64,000 nt of DNA from positions 4,541,965 through 4,605,964 of the forward strand of contig NZ_CP197401.1 in NCBI RefSeq assembly GCF_052162025.1, read 5' to 3'. How positions within the stretch are numbered: the stretch's first letter is position 1; the number at the start of each line of letters is the position of its first letter. Position numbers and translations under genes: made by a program. Under the pieces are notes generated by a model. That model saw only the letters and a program-made list of their open reading frames with translations, was not told where the DNA came from and searched no databases. The stretch comes from Methylobacter sp015476545. GTDB lineage: Bacteria; Pseudomonadota; Gammaproteobacteria; Methylococcales; Methylomonadaceae. Below, one piece after another: positions 51,996 to 60,052 of the stretch.

Positions 51996-52300
51996 CCAGC
52001 AGTTTTACGCGCGCTAGGCTTTCCGTTGCGTCCGCCTGCAGATGCGTTCGGCGGCGGGAGAAAATCTGCAACGGGCAGAGATTCGGCCCATTCCTCGATT
52101 TCGCGCAGCAGCCAGCGCGATCCGCGATCAGACGCTCTGCGAGGAAGAGGGAAATTCTTCTTTCTGATTAGCGCCTGGATCGTTGATTCAGATAGCCCGG
52201 TAACTTCCGAGACGGTCCCAATGTTAATCAGGATAGGGCGTAAAATGGTTTTGACATGGGCATCTCTTATACGCTGATATCGGTCTTTTTCTTTCTTCAT
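51992..52300 (-). CDS. AlpA-like phage transcriptional regulator
   Basis: Protein of 102 aa. The HTH is INIGTVSEVTGLSESTIQALIRKKNFPLPRRASDRGSRWLLREIEEW (core in residues 25-75), matching AlpA/P4 Vis-type regulators that control integrase or late genes. The C-terminal tail is low-complexity and basic. It is separated from the helicase gene by a hairpin, so it may be transcribed partly independently. Confidence 0.83.
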   Translation of the reverse strand: MKKEKDRYQRIRDAHVKTILRPILINIGTVSEVTGLSESTIQALIRKKNFPLPRRASDRGSRWLLREIEEWAESLPVADFLPPPNASAGGRNGKPSARKTAG

Positions 52301-52328
52301 TTCTCAAGTTCCAATTTAGGTAATTAAT

Positions 52329-52370
52329 CCACCCGCACCCAAATACGTTGTTCACGCCGGTAGCGGGTGG
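52329..52370 (-). terminator. Hairpin between helicase and AlpA-like genes
   Basis: CCACCCGC (52329-52336) pairs perfectly with GCGGGTGG (52363-52370) around a 26-nt loop, just after the helicase stop at 52411. The loop is large and there is no clean T-tract. Confidence 0.45.
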
Positions 52371-52410
52371 GCTGCTAATCTGTAAATCCTGCTTAGCTAC
52401 TGTCCATTAA

Positions 52411-54393
52411 TCAACCTGATTCAATCAAATCAGCGGCCAAAACCATAACGCGCTTACCTTGACCGGCAACCGTCCTTTTTACAGCCAAGCGCGGCTTGTT
52501 GCGCGCTGCATCCGGCTCTGTCTGCAATATCAAGCCTCTCTCATGCATACGCCGCCATAGGGAGGCGGGACTCAATAAGAAAGTATCCCCCTGGTTGCGG
52601 GCAAACTGTTGAGCGATCTTAAAGGCGGTGTCTTGCTGTAGCCAGACCTCAGCCGGAGAATTATCCTTAGGCGCTACGTAATAACCGATACAGTCGCCCA
52701 TCGGGTTATAGTTCTTATCCCCTACAATATCGCTTCCGGCATCACGCCAACCCCACGCATACGGCCTGGTTTCCGGTGGTCCCAGTTTCAGGCGGCATGC
52801 AATGTGGGCATTGCCTGAGCTGAGCGCGGCTCGTAACAGTTGCAGGAAGCGTTCAACTTCGTCTTGCTCGGTTTGATAGGCGCCTTGCTCGGTGAATGCG
52901 CCCTGCAGATACCGCTCAATGTTCAGCATGGTGCCGCTGCTCGTCTCGCTGTCAAGCGCGCCGATATCGGTCAGGAAGTCTAAAAATAGTTCAGAACCCG
53001 CTACTAGATTGGCGTATATCTCTGGGGCGCGGGGATGGGAAGAAGCTACCCCATCACGGATAGCGGCATTACGAAAAGCGGTAACGGTTTGCGGGAATTG
53101 CTTTTTAAGATCATCCATACGCGGGGCCAGCCATTGCAGATAGGCGGCCATGATGCCAACTAACTGCCCCGTTTCGGCGGCTTCCTGTAGCTTAGTCAAT
53201 GTGTTAGTATCCACATCGGCGCGGGTTAGCTCCAGGATTAATAATCTCCCAAGCAAACTTTGACCTTTGGGCAAGTCCTCGCCTGTAATCAACGTCATTG
53301 ATCTGTTATACGGCGCGGCCTTGGCTTGCATATCCGAACCGCGCCGGCCTCTGCCAGCCTGGTTACCGGTATTCCGAATCAACCTTTCGGCTTTGGCATG
53401 TACCTTGGCTGCTTCCGACTGATTCACCGAAGGCTTGAAGTCGTCGATGATAAAACAGCCGTCCTTCACTTGAAACGCCTTAGTCTCAATATCGTTATCC
53501 GTATCGCTGAAATTGGCCGGAAAACGCCTGGCATTGAAGTCGCCAAAAAAGGCCAAGGCGATAGCCGTAATGGCCGATTTCTTAGCTCCGGTGATGCCGT
53601 GAATAAACAAGGCAAAGTCAGTCGGATGACATTCCCCCAACGGCGCACGCGCAACCGCAGCCAGCAATGAAGCGCCTATGTGCAGCTTGCCCGGACAAAT
53701 GGATAACAGACTCAAAACGGTCTTCAGGGCTGCTTTGATATGCTGCCTGTCAAAGGGCGCGGGCAGGGCGTAGCGGGCCATGTGGCCGGTACCCAAATCG
53801 ACTTGAACATTTTCCTGTAAACCCTGGGCCGTGATAGCGCCTGAACCGGTCAAATAGTGCCATTGGTCGCTGATTTGCTTCCAGCCGGTATAACGGAAGA
53901 CATGCCGCCTGGGTACATCGCCTTTCAGTTTTGAATACAAATGAATAGCCGCGCGTAAGTTATCCCGCTTTGATGAGCCAGGGTAGACAAAAGCCAGGGT
54001 GCCGTAATGTTCATTCACCCAATTGGCTTGGGTTGAATAAAATTTATTGGTCGGCACATCCACAGTTGGAAGCGTTAAACCATCATTCCTTCGGCCCTCG
54101 ATCCGTAAGAATGACTGGTCTTGTAAACCATCATCCTGAGTCACTTCTTCAGTGATTTGACAGACAAAATCACAAAGCTGAATCTCAATATTAGCTTGGA
54201 CATCCGGCCCGTTTCGAACGGATTTGATCTGATGAAAAGCCCCGGCAATAATCGCATAATCGCCAAAGCGCAAGACTTCTTTCCTGCCTGATCCAGATCC
54301 TGAACCATTGCCGCCACCGGTTTTTTGGGGCTTCGGTTTAGTGGCATTTTTGACGATCTCTAAAACCGGCTTATCCGTTTTCTTAGTCATCAT
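52411..54393 (-). CDS. P-loop replicative helicase-like protein (DUF927-type)
   Basis: Protein of 660 aa. A Gly/Ser-rich N-terminal linker is followed by a DUF927-like region (RHVFRYTGWKQISDQWHYLTGSGAI) and an ATPase with Walker A FALFIHGITGAKKSAITAIAL and Walker B GCFIIDDFKP; LITGEDLPKGQSLLGR is a sensor-like segment. It probably unwinds the element's DNA with the adjacent primase, the two making a split version of the P4 alpha protein. It overlaps the primase gene as ATGATG. Confidence 0.82.
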   Translation of the reverse strand: MMTKKTDKPVLEIVKNATKPKPQKTGGGNGSGSGSGRKEVLRFGDYAIIAGAFHQIKSVRNGPDVQANIEIQLCDFVCQITEEVTQDDGLQDQSFLRIEGRRNDGLTLPTVDVPTNKFYSTQANWVNEHYGTLAFVYPGSSKRDNLRAAIHLYSKLKGDVPRRHVFRYTGWKQISDQWHYLTGSGAITAQGLQENVQVDLGTGHMARYALPAPFDRQHIKAALKTVLSLLSICPGKLHIGASLLAAVARAPLGECHPTDFALFIHGITGAKKSAITAIALAFFGDFNARRFPANFSDTDNDIETKAFQVKDGCFIIDDFKPSVNQSEAAKVHAKAERLIRNTGNQAGRGRRGSDMQAKAAPYNRSMTLITGEDLPKGQSLLGRLLILELTRADVDTNTLTKLQEAAETGQLVGIMAAYLQWLAPRMDDLKKQFPQTVTAFRNAAIRDGVASSHPRAPEIYANLVAGSELFLDFLTDIGALDSETSSGTMLNIERYLQGAFTEQGAYQTEQDEVERFLQLLRAALSSGNAHIACRLKLGPPETRPYAWGWRDAGSDIVGDKNYNPMGDCIGYYVAPKDNSPAEVWLQQDTAFKIAQQFARNQGDTFLLSPASLWRRMHERGLILQTEPDAARNKPRLAVKRTVAGQGKRVMVLAADLIESG

Positions 54394-55331
54394 GCCTCCT
54401 GCATTTGAATGGCATAATCATTGAAATCGCCGGCAATAGGTGGAAACGAAACAAAGCCGTCGACAGCTGCAGCGGCTTCGGTGGCTTTGGTTAGTCCGGG
54501 GTTGCCATTGGTATTGATGTCGTTATCGGCGGTGAAGATAATTTTCACATCGGGCAAATGCTTTCTGACAATGCGCCCAACCGCTAACAGGTTGTTGGCC
54601 GTGAAGGCGATATACACCCGATAACCGGTTTCCTCGTGCAGCGTTGCCGCTGTGGCAAAGCCTTCGGCAATACAGACAGGATCGCTCTTGGCACCGATCC
54701 ACCAGAACAGGCCGGACAGCTCCCCGCCCGGTAAGAAGTCTTTGCCTCGCCCGAGTTCGGGCGATTCTTTGGGAAAGATACCTTGCAGGTTGCGCAGTTG
54801 GCCCAGTTCGTTATACATCGGAATCAACAGCGTGTTCTCAATGGATAATTTTTGATGCTTGCCGGCGCCGTCTTGAAAAAGCCTGCTCCAATCAGCAACA
54901 CGAGCACCATGCGCTTTAACGCATTTTTTTATCAGATAAGGATGGTCTAACAGTGCCTCTATAGCCGCTTGAAAAATGCCCCCGGCTCGCTTGGCGGTTT
55001 TGTCCTGCCTGGCTTTTCGTTCGCGGTCTCGGCGTTCCTGTTCGCCCTTGATCCGCTGCCGTTCTTCAGTGCTAACCGGTGCGCCGCCTTTGAGGCGAAC
55101 AAAAAAAGCTTTCTGTTCGCCGGTCTTATGGTTCCAGACGATGCCGCCCTGGCGATCCGGGAAAATCTTAATCCGGCCATCGCCTTTACCTCGATGATCG
55201 TCTACTAAATCAGCTGGATGAAATAGGCCATCGGCTGGAACTGGTCTAAATTGAACACCTAAGTCAGCGCAAGCTTCCCGCGCTGCGGTGTCCAAGGAAA
55301 TTAAAAAACTCGAAATGGGTTTAAGACTCAT
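54390..55331 (-). CDS. TOPRIM domain primase
   Basis: Protein of 313 aa. The TOPRIM motifs are PVCIAEGFATAATLHEETG (catalytic Glu) and IIFTADNDINTNGNPG (DxD); an N-terminal segment (DGRIKIFPDRQGGIVWNHKTGE) resembles phage primase zinc-less domains. No zinc-ribbon cysteines are visible. It makes primers for element replication (inferred). It is coupled by 4-nt overlaps to both the PrtN-like gene and the helicase gene. Confidence 0.85.
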   Translation of the reverse strand: MSLKPISSFLISLDTAAREACADLGVQFRPVPADGLFHPADLVDDHRGKGDGRIKIFPDRQGGIVWNHKTGEQKAFFVRLKGGAPVSTEERQRIKGEQERRDRERKARQDKTAKRAGGIFQAAIEALLDHPYLIKKCVKAHGARVADWSRLFQDGAGKHQKLSIENTLLIPMYNELGQLRNLQGIFPKESPELGRGKDFLPGGELSGLFWWIGAKSDPVCIAEGFATAATLHEETGYRVYIAFTANNLLAVGRIVRKHLPDVKIIFTADNDINTNGNPGLTKATEAAAAVDGFVSFPPIAGDFNDYAIQMQEA

Positions 55332-55624
55332 TTGCCCACCTCCAGTTTAGCTTCTCTGAACTGTTTCTTTGCCTTTTCTTTTACTTTGTCTAGATAGGCC
55401 GCCAAGTCGACCGCATCAACCAGCCATGGGGTTTTATTGCTGCCAGCACGAAATACCGGGAAGGGGAATTTGTTATCACGCGCTGCTCTCTTGGCTTCCT
55501 GCTCGTTCAGGCCGAAATATTTCCTGGCCATGTCTACTACAGGAATGTGAGCAGTGCCAAACTCATACATCAAGGCAAAAACAGTGGATGGATTCACGGC
55601 GTTGTTAATCTGGTGATCACTCAT
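55328..55624 (-). CDS. Pyocin activator PrtN-like protein
   Basis: Protein of 98 aa matching the PrtN family: TVFALMYEFGTAHIPVVDMARKYFGLNEQEAKRAARDNKFPFPVFR and PWLVDAVDLAAYLDKVK. In Pseudomonas, PrtN activates pyocin genes; PrtN-like proteins are also frequent in satellite and prophage early operons as small DNA-binding regulators. The start overlaps the preceding gene by 8 nt. Confidence 0.75.
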   Translation of the reverse strand: MSDHQINNAVNPSTVFALMYEFGTAHIPVVDMARKYFGLNEQEAKRAARDNKFPFPVFRAGSNKTPWLVDAVDLAAYLDKVKEKAKKQFREAKLEVGK

Positions 55625-55868
55625 TTTCCACCCCCGCGCTCAGTTCTGTTTCCAGCCATTCAAGCGCCTCTTGAGATGATCTGGCCGCCGTTTGAATAGC
55701 AAGCAATAAGCCGCTTTTGACGCGTTCGCTTTTAACGTGACTGGGAATTTCATTGTTGCAGTCTGTATCGATTTGAAATTCATACAGCAACTCAGAAATG
55801 ACAACAATGGCGGTATTGCAGTTTTGGATTTTTTCTATTTGATCCTGCACAACATTTGAGGCGCTCAT
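55617..55868 (-). CDS. Hypothetical protein (satellite early operon)
   Basis: An acidic helical protein of 83 aa (VVQDQIEKIQNCNTAIVVISELLYEF, AARSSQEALEWLETELSAG). No family is recognised. It overlaps the next gene by 8 nt and the previous by 4 nt, so it is a bona fide operon member. Confidence 0.65.
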   Translation of the reverse strand: MSASNVVQDQIEKIQNCNTAIVVISELLYEFQIDTDCNNEIPSHVKSERVKSGLLLAIQTAARSSQEALEWLETELSAGVENE

Positions 55869-56167
55869 TGCTGCACCTCTGCTTTCCTAATAGTGGCATA
55901 AGCTTCTAGTAGCGCCTGGGCGTCTTTGATTTCAAAGCGAATGGCCTGAGCAGCTCTCCAAAGGGTATCTGGTGCAAAGCTGGTTGTATCTGCTACCTCA
56001 CAAGCGACTTCGATCAAATCAGCCATTGCAGCGGCACGCTCCAAGGCCGGTTGTATCGTATCGTGCAAGTTGAGAAAATCGCCGTCCACGCCGATATTTG
56101 AGCGGTGGCCGAAATCGATGCTTGGCTTATTGGTTTGCTCGATCTGAGGGAATTTTATAACGCTCAT
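55865..56167 (-). CDS. Hypothetical protein (satellite early operon)
   Basis: Protein of 100 aa, predicted helical (ALERAAAMADLIEVACEVAD, LWRAAQAIRFEIKDAQALLEAYATI). No named family. Its pattern resembles small phage helper proteins that pair with their neighbour. 4-nt overlaps on both sides. Confidence 0.65.
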   Translation of the reverse strand: MSVIKFPQIEQTNKPSIDFGHRSNIGVDGDFLNLHDTIQPALERAAAMADLIEVACEVADTTSFAPDTLWRAAQAIRFEIKDAQALLEAYATIRKAEVQQ

Positions 56168-56637
56168 TCCGCACCCCCGATAATCCCATTACGCGGCTGA
56201 TCGTTACGAATGGCGCGCCAATATGCGTTCACAATGTCATCGATGTCATTAATTTCATCAATGGCGGCATGAATTGCTTCGGACATTATCTGGTCTGAAA
56301 GGCGGCATTCTTCACCATCAAACTGACCGGACAGTAAATATAAAATACTGTTTGCGCGGGCGGTCCTTAGGTTTACAGCATTAATAACATCCCGTGTATC
56401 ATGCGCCCTCTCGATATCGAAACGATGCTTAAAAATGGCTTGGGTGGCCTTGGCTTGGGATTGCTCTGAATTTAAGGCATCCAGGTCTTCGGCGGCCTGA
56501 ATTAACTGAGCGGCCATCTTGCGCAGGTCATCGGAGTACATTTCGGCATCCAGCCCCGGAAAGTTTTTAACGATGGCCAGCGGCCTGGCGTGCCGGTCGC
56601 GGATTAGGTCGATATGGAGTGTTCTGTTTTGGCTCAT
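56164..56637 (-). CDS. Hypothetical protein (satellite early operon)
   Basis: Protein of 157 aa. The first 35 residues (RTLHIDLIRDRHARPLAIVKNFPGLDAEMY) look beta-rich, the rest is helical with two blocks of about 40 residues (LSDQIMSEAIHAAIDEINDIDDIVNAYWR). No family is recognised. It overlaps the flanking genes by 4 nt each. Confidence 0.65.
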   Translation of the reverse strand: MSQNRTLHIDLIRDRHARPLAIVKNFPGLDAEMYSDDLRKMAAQLIQAAEDLDALNSEQSQAKATQAIFKHRFDIERAHDTRDVINAVNLRTARANSILYLLSGQFDGEECRLSDQIMSEAIHAAIDEINDIDDIVNAYWRAIRNDQPRNGIIGGAE

Positions 56638-57125
56638 GCCGCACCTCCCATACGATCAAACTTCACAATGGCTGCGGGGATCTCGGCAACCAAGGCGACT
56701 GCCTGAGCAAAGGTTAAGTCCTGACAGATTAATTGCCGGCCTTCAGGTGTGCGTTTGATAAGGTTAAATCTTGATTGTCTTTGGCTGGATTTAGCCGGAT
56801 TTTGGGCGTAGTAATGACGCATAGCGGTGACTCCTTTGTAGAGGGATAAACCGCCGCCCTTTGGTTCCAATCGCTGGGCGGCGAGCTGCATCAGGTTGGA
56901 ACTACCGGCAAAGGATCCGGCCTGCCTTTTTAGGGGCAGCCCAATGCAGCCCGCCATAACAGATACACGTCGGCACAATAATGCCGCCTGTGTTTTTGAT
57001 GGGCATAAAAAAGCCACGTTTGATAGTGGCCTGTAGCCTTTGTGCGGGGTTCCAATCCCGACTTTCGTTTTTTGCGAAAGCAAGGAAAGCATAGCGGCAG
57101 CCATGACAGGTGTCAATAACTTCAT
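56634..57125 (-). CDS. Icd-like protein (possible host cell-division inhibitor)
   Basis: The long frame is 163 aa and contains SSNLMQLAAQRLEPKGGGLSLYKGVTAMRHYY, a feature of proteins annotated Icd-like in P4-type satellites. GGGGGTG precedes the ATG at 57125. A second start, the ATG at 56822 (MRHYYAQNPAK), has an even better AAAGGAG 8 nt upstream and yields a 62-residue protein; both may be used. Upstream, the frame overlaps an Ash-like ORF in another phase. Function is inferred from the family name only. Confidence 0.55.
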   Translation of the reverse strand: MKLLTPVMAAAMLSLLSQKTKVGIGTPHKGYRPLSNVAFLCPSKTQAALLCRRVSVMAGCIGLPLKRQAGSFAGSSNLMQLAAQRLEPKGGGLSLYKGVTAMRHYYAQNPAKSSQRQSRFNLIKRTPEGRQLICQDLTFAQAVALVAEIPAAIVKFDRMGGAA

Positions 57126-57138
57126 GCTTCACCCCCAT
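56902..57138 (-). CDS. Possible Ash-like small protein, overlapping the Icd-like frame
   Basis: A 78-residue frame (MGVKHEVIDTCHGCRYAFLAFAKNESRDWNPAQRLQATIKRGFFM) resembles phage Ash-type ORFs with the WNPAQRLQ...GFFM segment. It shares 224 nt with the Icd-like gene in another reading phase, as happens in P4-type satellites. Only one of the two may be expressed; I include it at low confidence. Confidence 0.35.
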   Translation of the reverse strand: MGVKHEVIDTCHGCRYAFLAFAKNESRDWNPAQRLQATIKRGFFMPIKNTGGIIVPTCICYGGLHWAAPKKAGRILCR

Positions 57139-57556
57139 GGCATAAGCATTTTGCCATGTTGATAATCTCGGCTAGCGTGGGAGATAAGGATTCCCACTCT
57201 CTCCGCTCGTGTTCTCTCAAGCAACAGGCAGGGCCGGATTCATATTGCTTAACGTGGACTTGATTTGCTAATTCCCTGAATCTTTCAATCCAGGAAATCA
57301 ATGTGGCATATCGACCTTTTCTACTGCGGGCGATTAGCATGCCATGCCTGTAGTTCTGTTTGCTAAGCTCGGCATCCTCAAGCCTTACGAGCGCCAGCAA
57401 GGTGTCCTTAAGTTCGGGCAGCAAAAGCGCCCAATCGTCTTGGCCATATTCGTTAATGATAAGCAGGGATATTCGGCCGCGTGTTTTTTCGAGCCGCACC
57501 GCGATATCGGTTATTGTTAGTGCCCTGGGTGCTTGGCAATGATTCGTCGATGTCAT
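57122..57556 (-). CDS. Hypothetical protein (satellite early operon)
   Basis: Protein of 144 aa. An initial helix-turn-helix-like segment (ALTITDIAVRLEKTRGRISLLI) is followed by a helical body; two Cys near the end (CLREHERREW, CLCHGG). No family is recognised. Its ATG overlaps the stop of the preceding 55-aa zinc-ribbon ORF, and it overlaps the Icd-like start by 4 nt. Confidence 0.6.
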   Translation of the reverse strand: MTSTNHCQAPRALTITDIAVRLEKTRGRISLLIINEYGQDDWALLLPELKDTLLALVRLEDAELSKQNYRHGMLIARSRKGRYATLISWIERFRELANQVHVKQYESGPACCLREHERREWESLSPTLAEIINMAKCLCHGGEA

Positions 57557-57720
57557 GCATCACCACCCATGCTTTGTGCAAGCAATTCTTTTATCTTTTT
57601 CACATAGCGGGCGATTGCGTGCCAATTCGCACATTGTGGGCATGCGGCTCTCTTTAGTTGGCTTTCAGGCCAGTGCCCACCGCACCAGGTGCATTTTGCA
57701 ATAGTTAGTCCCTTTATCAT
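57553..57720 (-). CDS. Small zinc-ribbon protein (55 aa)
   Basis: A 55-residue ORF with two CxxC pairs, AKCTWCGGHWPES and AACPQCANWHAIARY, then a Lys-rich helix. It uses ATGA overlaps with both neighbours (57553-57556 and 57717-57720), so it fits the tightly packed operon. A zinc-ribbon fold is inferred. The function is unknown. Confidence 0.7.
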   Translation of the reverse strand: MIKGLTIAKCTWCGGHWPESQLKRAACPQCANWHAIARYVKKIKELLAQSMGGDA

Positions 57721-58025
57721 CTCGCCACCTCATTTTGAATTCCCGAGACGTAATTTGCTGCGGCGGCGTCAATTTCTCCTGTAGTCTTAACTCGATTCTG
57801 TCTTAACCATCCGTCGAGCTCTGAGCGATCAAAATAGATCATCTTTCCGCGTGGTTTAAAATGGGGAATCTGCTGTGTGGATGTCAGCTTATACAGATAC
57901 GAAACACTTAGCCCGGCGTAAATGGCCGCCTCGTCTATGCTAAGCGTTTGTTTATTTGACAGGACTGCGTTAGTTAGGATGTCTAGTTTTGCGCCGACAT
58001 CGGCCAGAGTGATAATGCTTGCCAT
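57717..58025 (-). CDS. Excisionase-like HTH protein
   Basis: Protein of 102 aa with a MerR/excisionase-type helix-turn-helix: LSIDEAAIYAGLSVSYLYKLTSTQQIPHFKPRGKMIYFDRSELDGWLRQNR (residues about 28-80). AAAAGGAG precedes the ATG by 8 nt. It is first of the minus-strand early operon and probably controls excision or early transcription with the integrase. Confidence 0.8.
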   Translation of the reverse strand: MASIITLADVGAKLDILTNAVLSNKQTLSIDEAAIYAGLSVSYLYKLTSTQQIPHFKPRGKMIYFDRSELDGWLRQNRVKTTGEIDAAAANYVSGIQNEVAR

Positions 58026-58123
58026 TGTTTGGCTCCTTTTTCTGTTTGTTTAGGAGCCATGAATATTAAGCACAATTTTTTTGTAGTGTGCCGCCCGGCA
58101 AAAGTTAATGCCAGCGGCAAAAA

Positions 58124-58648
58124 TCAATCATCTCTCAACAGTTTCAAACCTTGGCTAATGCTATCGCGTAATTCTGATGAGCCTGTGCCTTTTTTGCCTG
58201 GTAACTCAGTCGCGTCAATGATTGACTGTACATCTGTGGCAATCTGGTTGGCATTTGGCTTTTCGCCGCGTTTGTATCGGCTTGATTTCTCAGCCAGAAC
58301 TAACGCCAGTAAGCCTATCTGCTTTAATAATTTATCGCGTTCATTGTCTGTAAGCGGTAATTGCTCAGTGGATTCTTTTAGAAAATTAGGAAATCCGGTC
58401 GGTCCGTAATAATCGATTATTTTAATTGCATCTTCTTTGGGATAGGTAATACGCTTTACTCTGACGCCTTGGGTAATTTCTCCATTATTTATTAAATCAT
58501 CACGTACTGTTCTGAAAAAATTCACGACCGAAGCGGGAGCATGCTCATTCGCTAAGTTTTCGTTTTGTGGCTCATATCCACAAGCAATAAAGGAAATTTC
58601 GAGCAACGTGTAATACTCTCGATCTTTCCAAAATTGACTAATCGCCAT
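58124..58648 (-). CDS. Hypothetical protein between integrase and excisionase genes
   Basis: Protein of 174 aa (MAISQFWKDREYYTLLEISFIACGYEP...). The N-terminal 45 residues and the RYKRGEKPNANQIATDVQSII segment resemble small island proteins of unknown function. I use the ATG at 58648 with AAGGGG 6 nt upstream rather than the TTG at 58663. Confidence 0.65.
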   Translation of the reverse strand: MAISQFWKDREYYTLLEISFIACGYEPQNENLANEHAPASVVNFFRTVRDDLINNGEITQGVRVKRITYPKEDAIKIIDYYGPTGFPNFLKESTEQLPLTDNERDKLLKQIGLLALVLAEKSSRYKRGEKPNANQIATDVQSIIDATELPGKKGTGSSELRDSISQGLKLLRDD

Positions 58649-58750
58649 TAAACACCCCTTCAAGTGTTAACCTTCAAGAAGGAAGCCACGCCAGCCGGTG
58701 AAGGTTTCCGGATTTCGCCCGCTAAAGCTAGGCGCGGCTAAATCTTTTAG

Positions 58751-59887
58751 CTAAAGCCCTATATCCGGTATACGGTGCATAGCGTCTTTTCTGACGCTAT
58801 CAATAATATCCGCGTAAATTTGTGTTGTTTTTATTTCACTATGCCCAAGTAACTTAGACACCGTGTAAATGTCGGCACCGTTGCTTAACAGGCTGACTGC
58901 AAAAGTATGTCGCCCGGCATGAAAGGTCACATGCTTTGCAATACCCGCCGCCATACACCAACGCAATAGTTCCATATTCATATAGGCTGAATACTTCAAA
59001 CCCTGAAAAACTCGGCCTTGTTTTTCGGATTTACCCAATAGATTGAAAGCTTGCTGGGTGATGTCCAAATATTGCAGGGCCCCGGTTTTTTTCTGGTTGA
59101 ATGTGATCCTATGCACGCCGTCAAATTGGCTGATCTCCGACCAGTCCAGTTTGTTAATATCACTCCATCGCAACCCGGTCAGGCAGGAAAATAGAAAGCC
59201 GCGTTTCAAGACGTCATACCGGCACTCAATCTTAACCAGTGCACGCACCTCTTCAATTGTTAAATAGACGCGCTCGGATTTGCCGGGATTAATGCCGGCC
59301 ACTTGCGCCAGTGGGTTTCTGTTAATAATCCCTTTGGCATAGGCCGCATTAACAACCGCTCTAACCTTATTGAAATATGAAGAGGCAGTGCCTTTGCTGA
59401 TTAGGTTGCCGCTTTTAGTTTTGGCTTGAGTCTCGAAGAAACGCCGCACACCTTCCAGCCAATCAGGGGTTATTTGCTCGAAAGTCAGTTTTTCGTCCGG
59501 GTGGTGCCGTTTTAATTGAATGAGGCAAGCTTGCCATAGCTTAAAGTTGCTGCTGCTTTCATTGGTTTTCTTTGTCTCCATGATCTGAGCAAAGAACGGA
59601 TAGAAGCTGGCGTTTGTTTTTGTGGCATTGGTGAAGCCATGCTGACCACTGGCAGCTTCAGTAATGCGTTTGGCTTTTATAGCCTCAACCAATTGCAGGG
59701 TTTCTTTATTGTGCTGCTTTTCAGTCTTGGTTTTTGGGTTGGTGTACAGGTATTGACCAAGCTGCTCTATCTTGCGGTTATGCTTAACTTTACCCTGTGA
59801 ATCAGTGTAACTGCCAAACCAATACACAAGCCTAATGTTTTGTTTATCGCCTTCTTTATTAGCACGTTTCTCAATTGTAATCTTCAT
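58751..59887 (-). CDS. Tyrosine recombinase/integrase
   Basis: Protein of 378 aa. An N-terminal Arm-type region with a VYWFGSYTDSQGKVKHNRKIE segment and a SAM-like core-binding domain (SSSNFKLWQACLIQLKRHHPDE) precede the catalytic domain: LTGLRWSD (Arg), NQKKTGALQYLDI (Lys), HAGRHTFA (His-Arg), GHSEIKTTQIYADII (His, Tyr). The layout is that of Bacteroidetes-type phage_int_SAM_5 integrases, unusual in gammaproteobacteria. It lies 165 nt from the mnmE stop and is the likely catalyst of insertion at that site. Confidence 0.93.
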   Translation of the reverse strand: MKITIEKRANKEGDKQNIRLVYWFGSYTDSQGKVKHNRKIEQLGQYLYTNPKTKTEKQHNKETLQLVEAIKAKRITEAASGQHGFTNATKTNASFYPFFAQIMETKKTNESSSNFKLWQACLIQLKRHHPDEKLTFEQITPDWLEGVRRFFETQAKTKSGNLISKGTASSYFNKVRAVVNAAYAKGIINRNPLAQVAGINPGKSERVYLTIEEVRALVKIECRYDVLKRGFLFSCLTGLRWSDINKLDWSEISQFDGVHRITFNQKKTGALQYLDITQQAFNLLGKSEKQGRVFQGLKYSAYMNMELLRWCMAAGIAKHVTFHAGRHTFAVSLLSNGADIYTVSKLLGHSEIKTTQIYADIIDSVRKDAMHRIPDIGL

Positions 59888-59924
59888 GGATTCCCTTACA
59901 CCTTTTTACACCTTTAAATCTGTA

Positions 59925-59942
59925 GGTGTAATATAGGTGTAA
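59925..59942. promoter_or_regulatory. Integrase arm-type site, right end
   Basis: GGTGTAATATAGGTGTAA, one mismatch from the motif at 41524-41541. Just upstream, TTACACC occurs twice (59896-59915) in the opposite orientation, so a cluster of TACACC/GGTGTA elements lies between the integrase start and the right repeat. This supports integrase binding. Confidence 0.65.
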
Positions 59943-59979
59943 GAAATAGCTGAGTAAAGGAAAAAATAAGAAAATAAAA

Positions 59980-60006
59980 AAGGGGCTTGTATCGCTACAG
60001 CCCCTT
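59980..60006 (-). terminator. Terminator supplied by the element downstream of mnmE
   Basis: AAGGGGCT (59980-59987) pairs perfectly with AGCCCCTT (59999-60006), and on the minus strand the stem is followed by a run of T's (TTTTTTATTTTC). It ends mnmE transcription before the integrase gene and so replaces the native terminator displaced by the insertion. Confidence 0.85.
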
Positions 60007-60052
60007 ATTTTATTAACTTTGTTTGGATGTTGTTTTCGGTTGTTTTACTACT

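Noticed and set aside
59888..60052. tRNA or tmRNA gene as the integration target
   Set aside because: The repeated 21-bp sequence is coding sequence of mnmE and no tRNA-like fold is visible.
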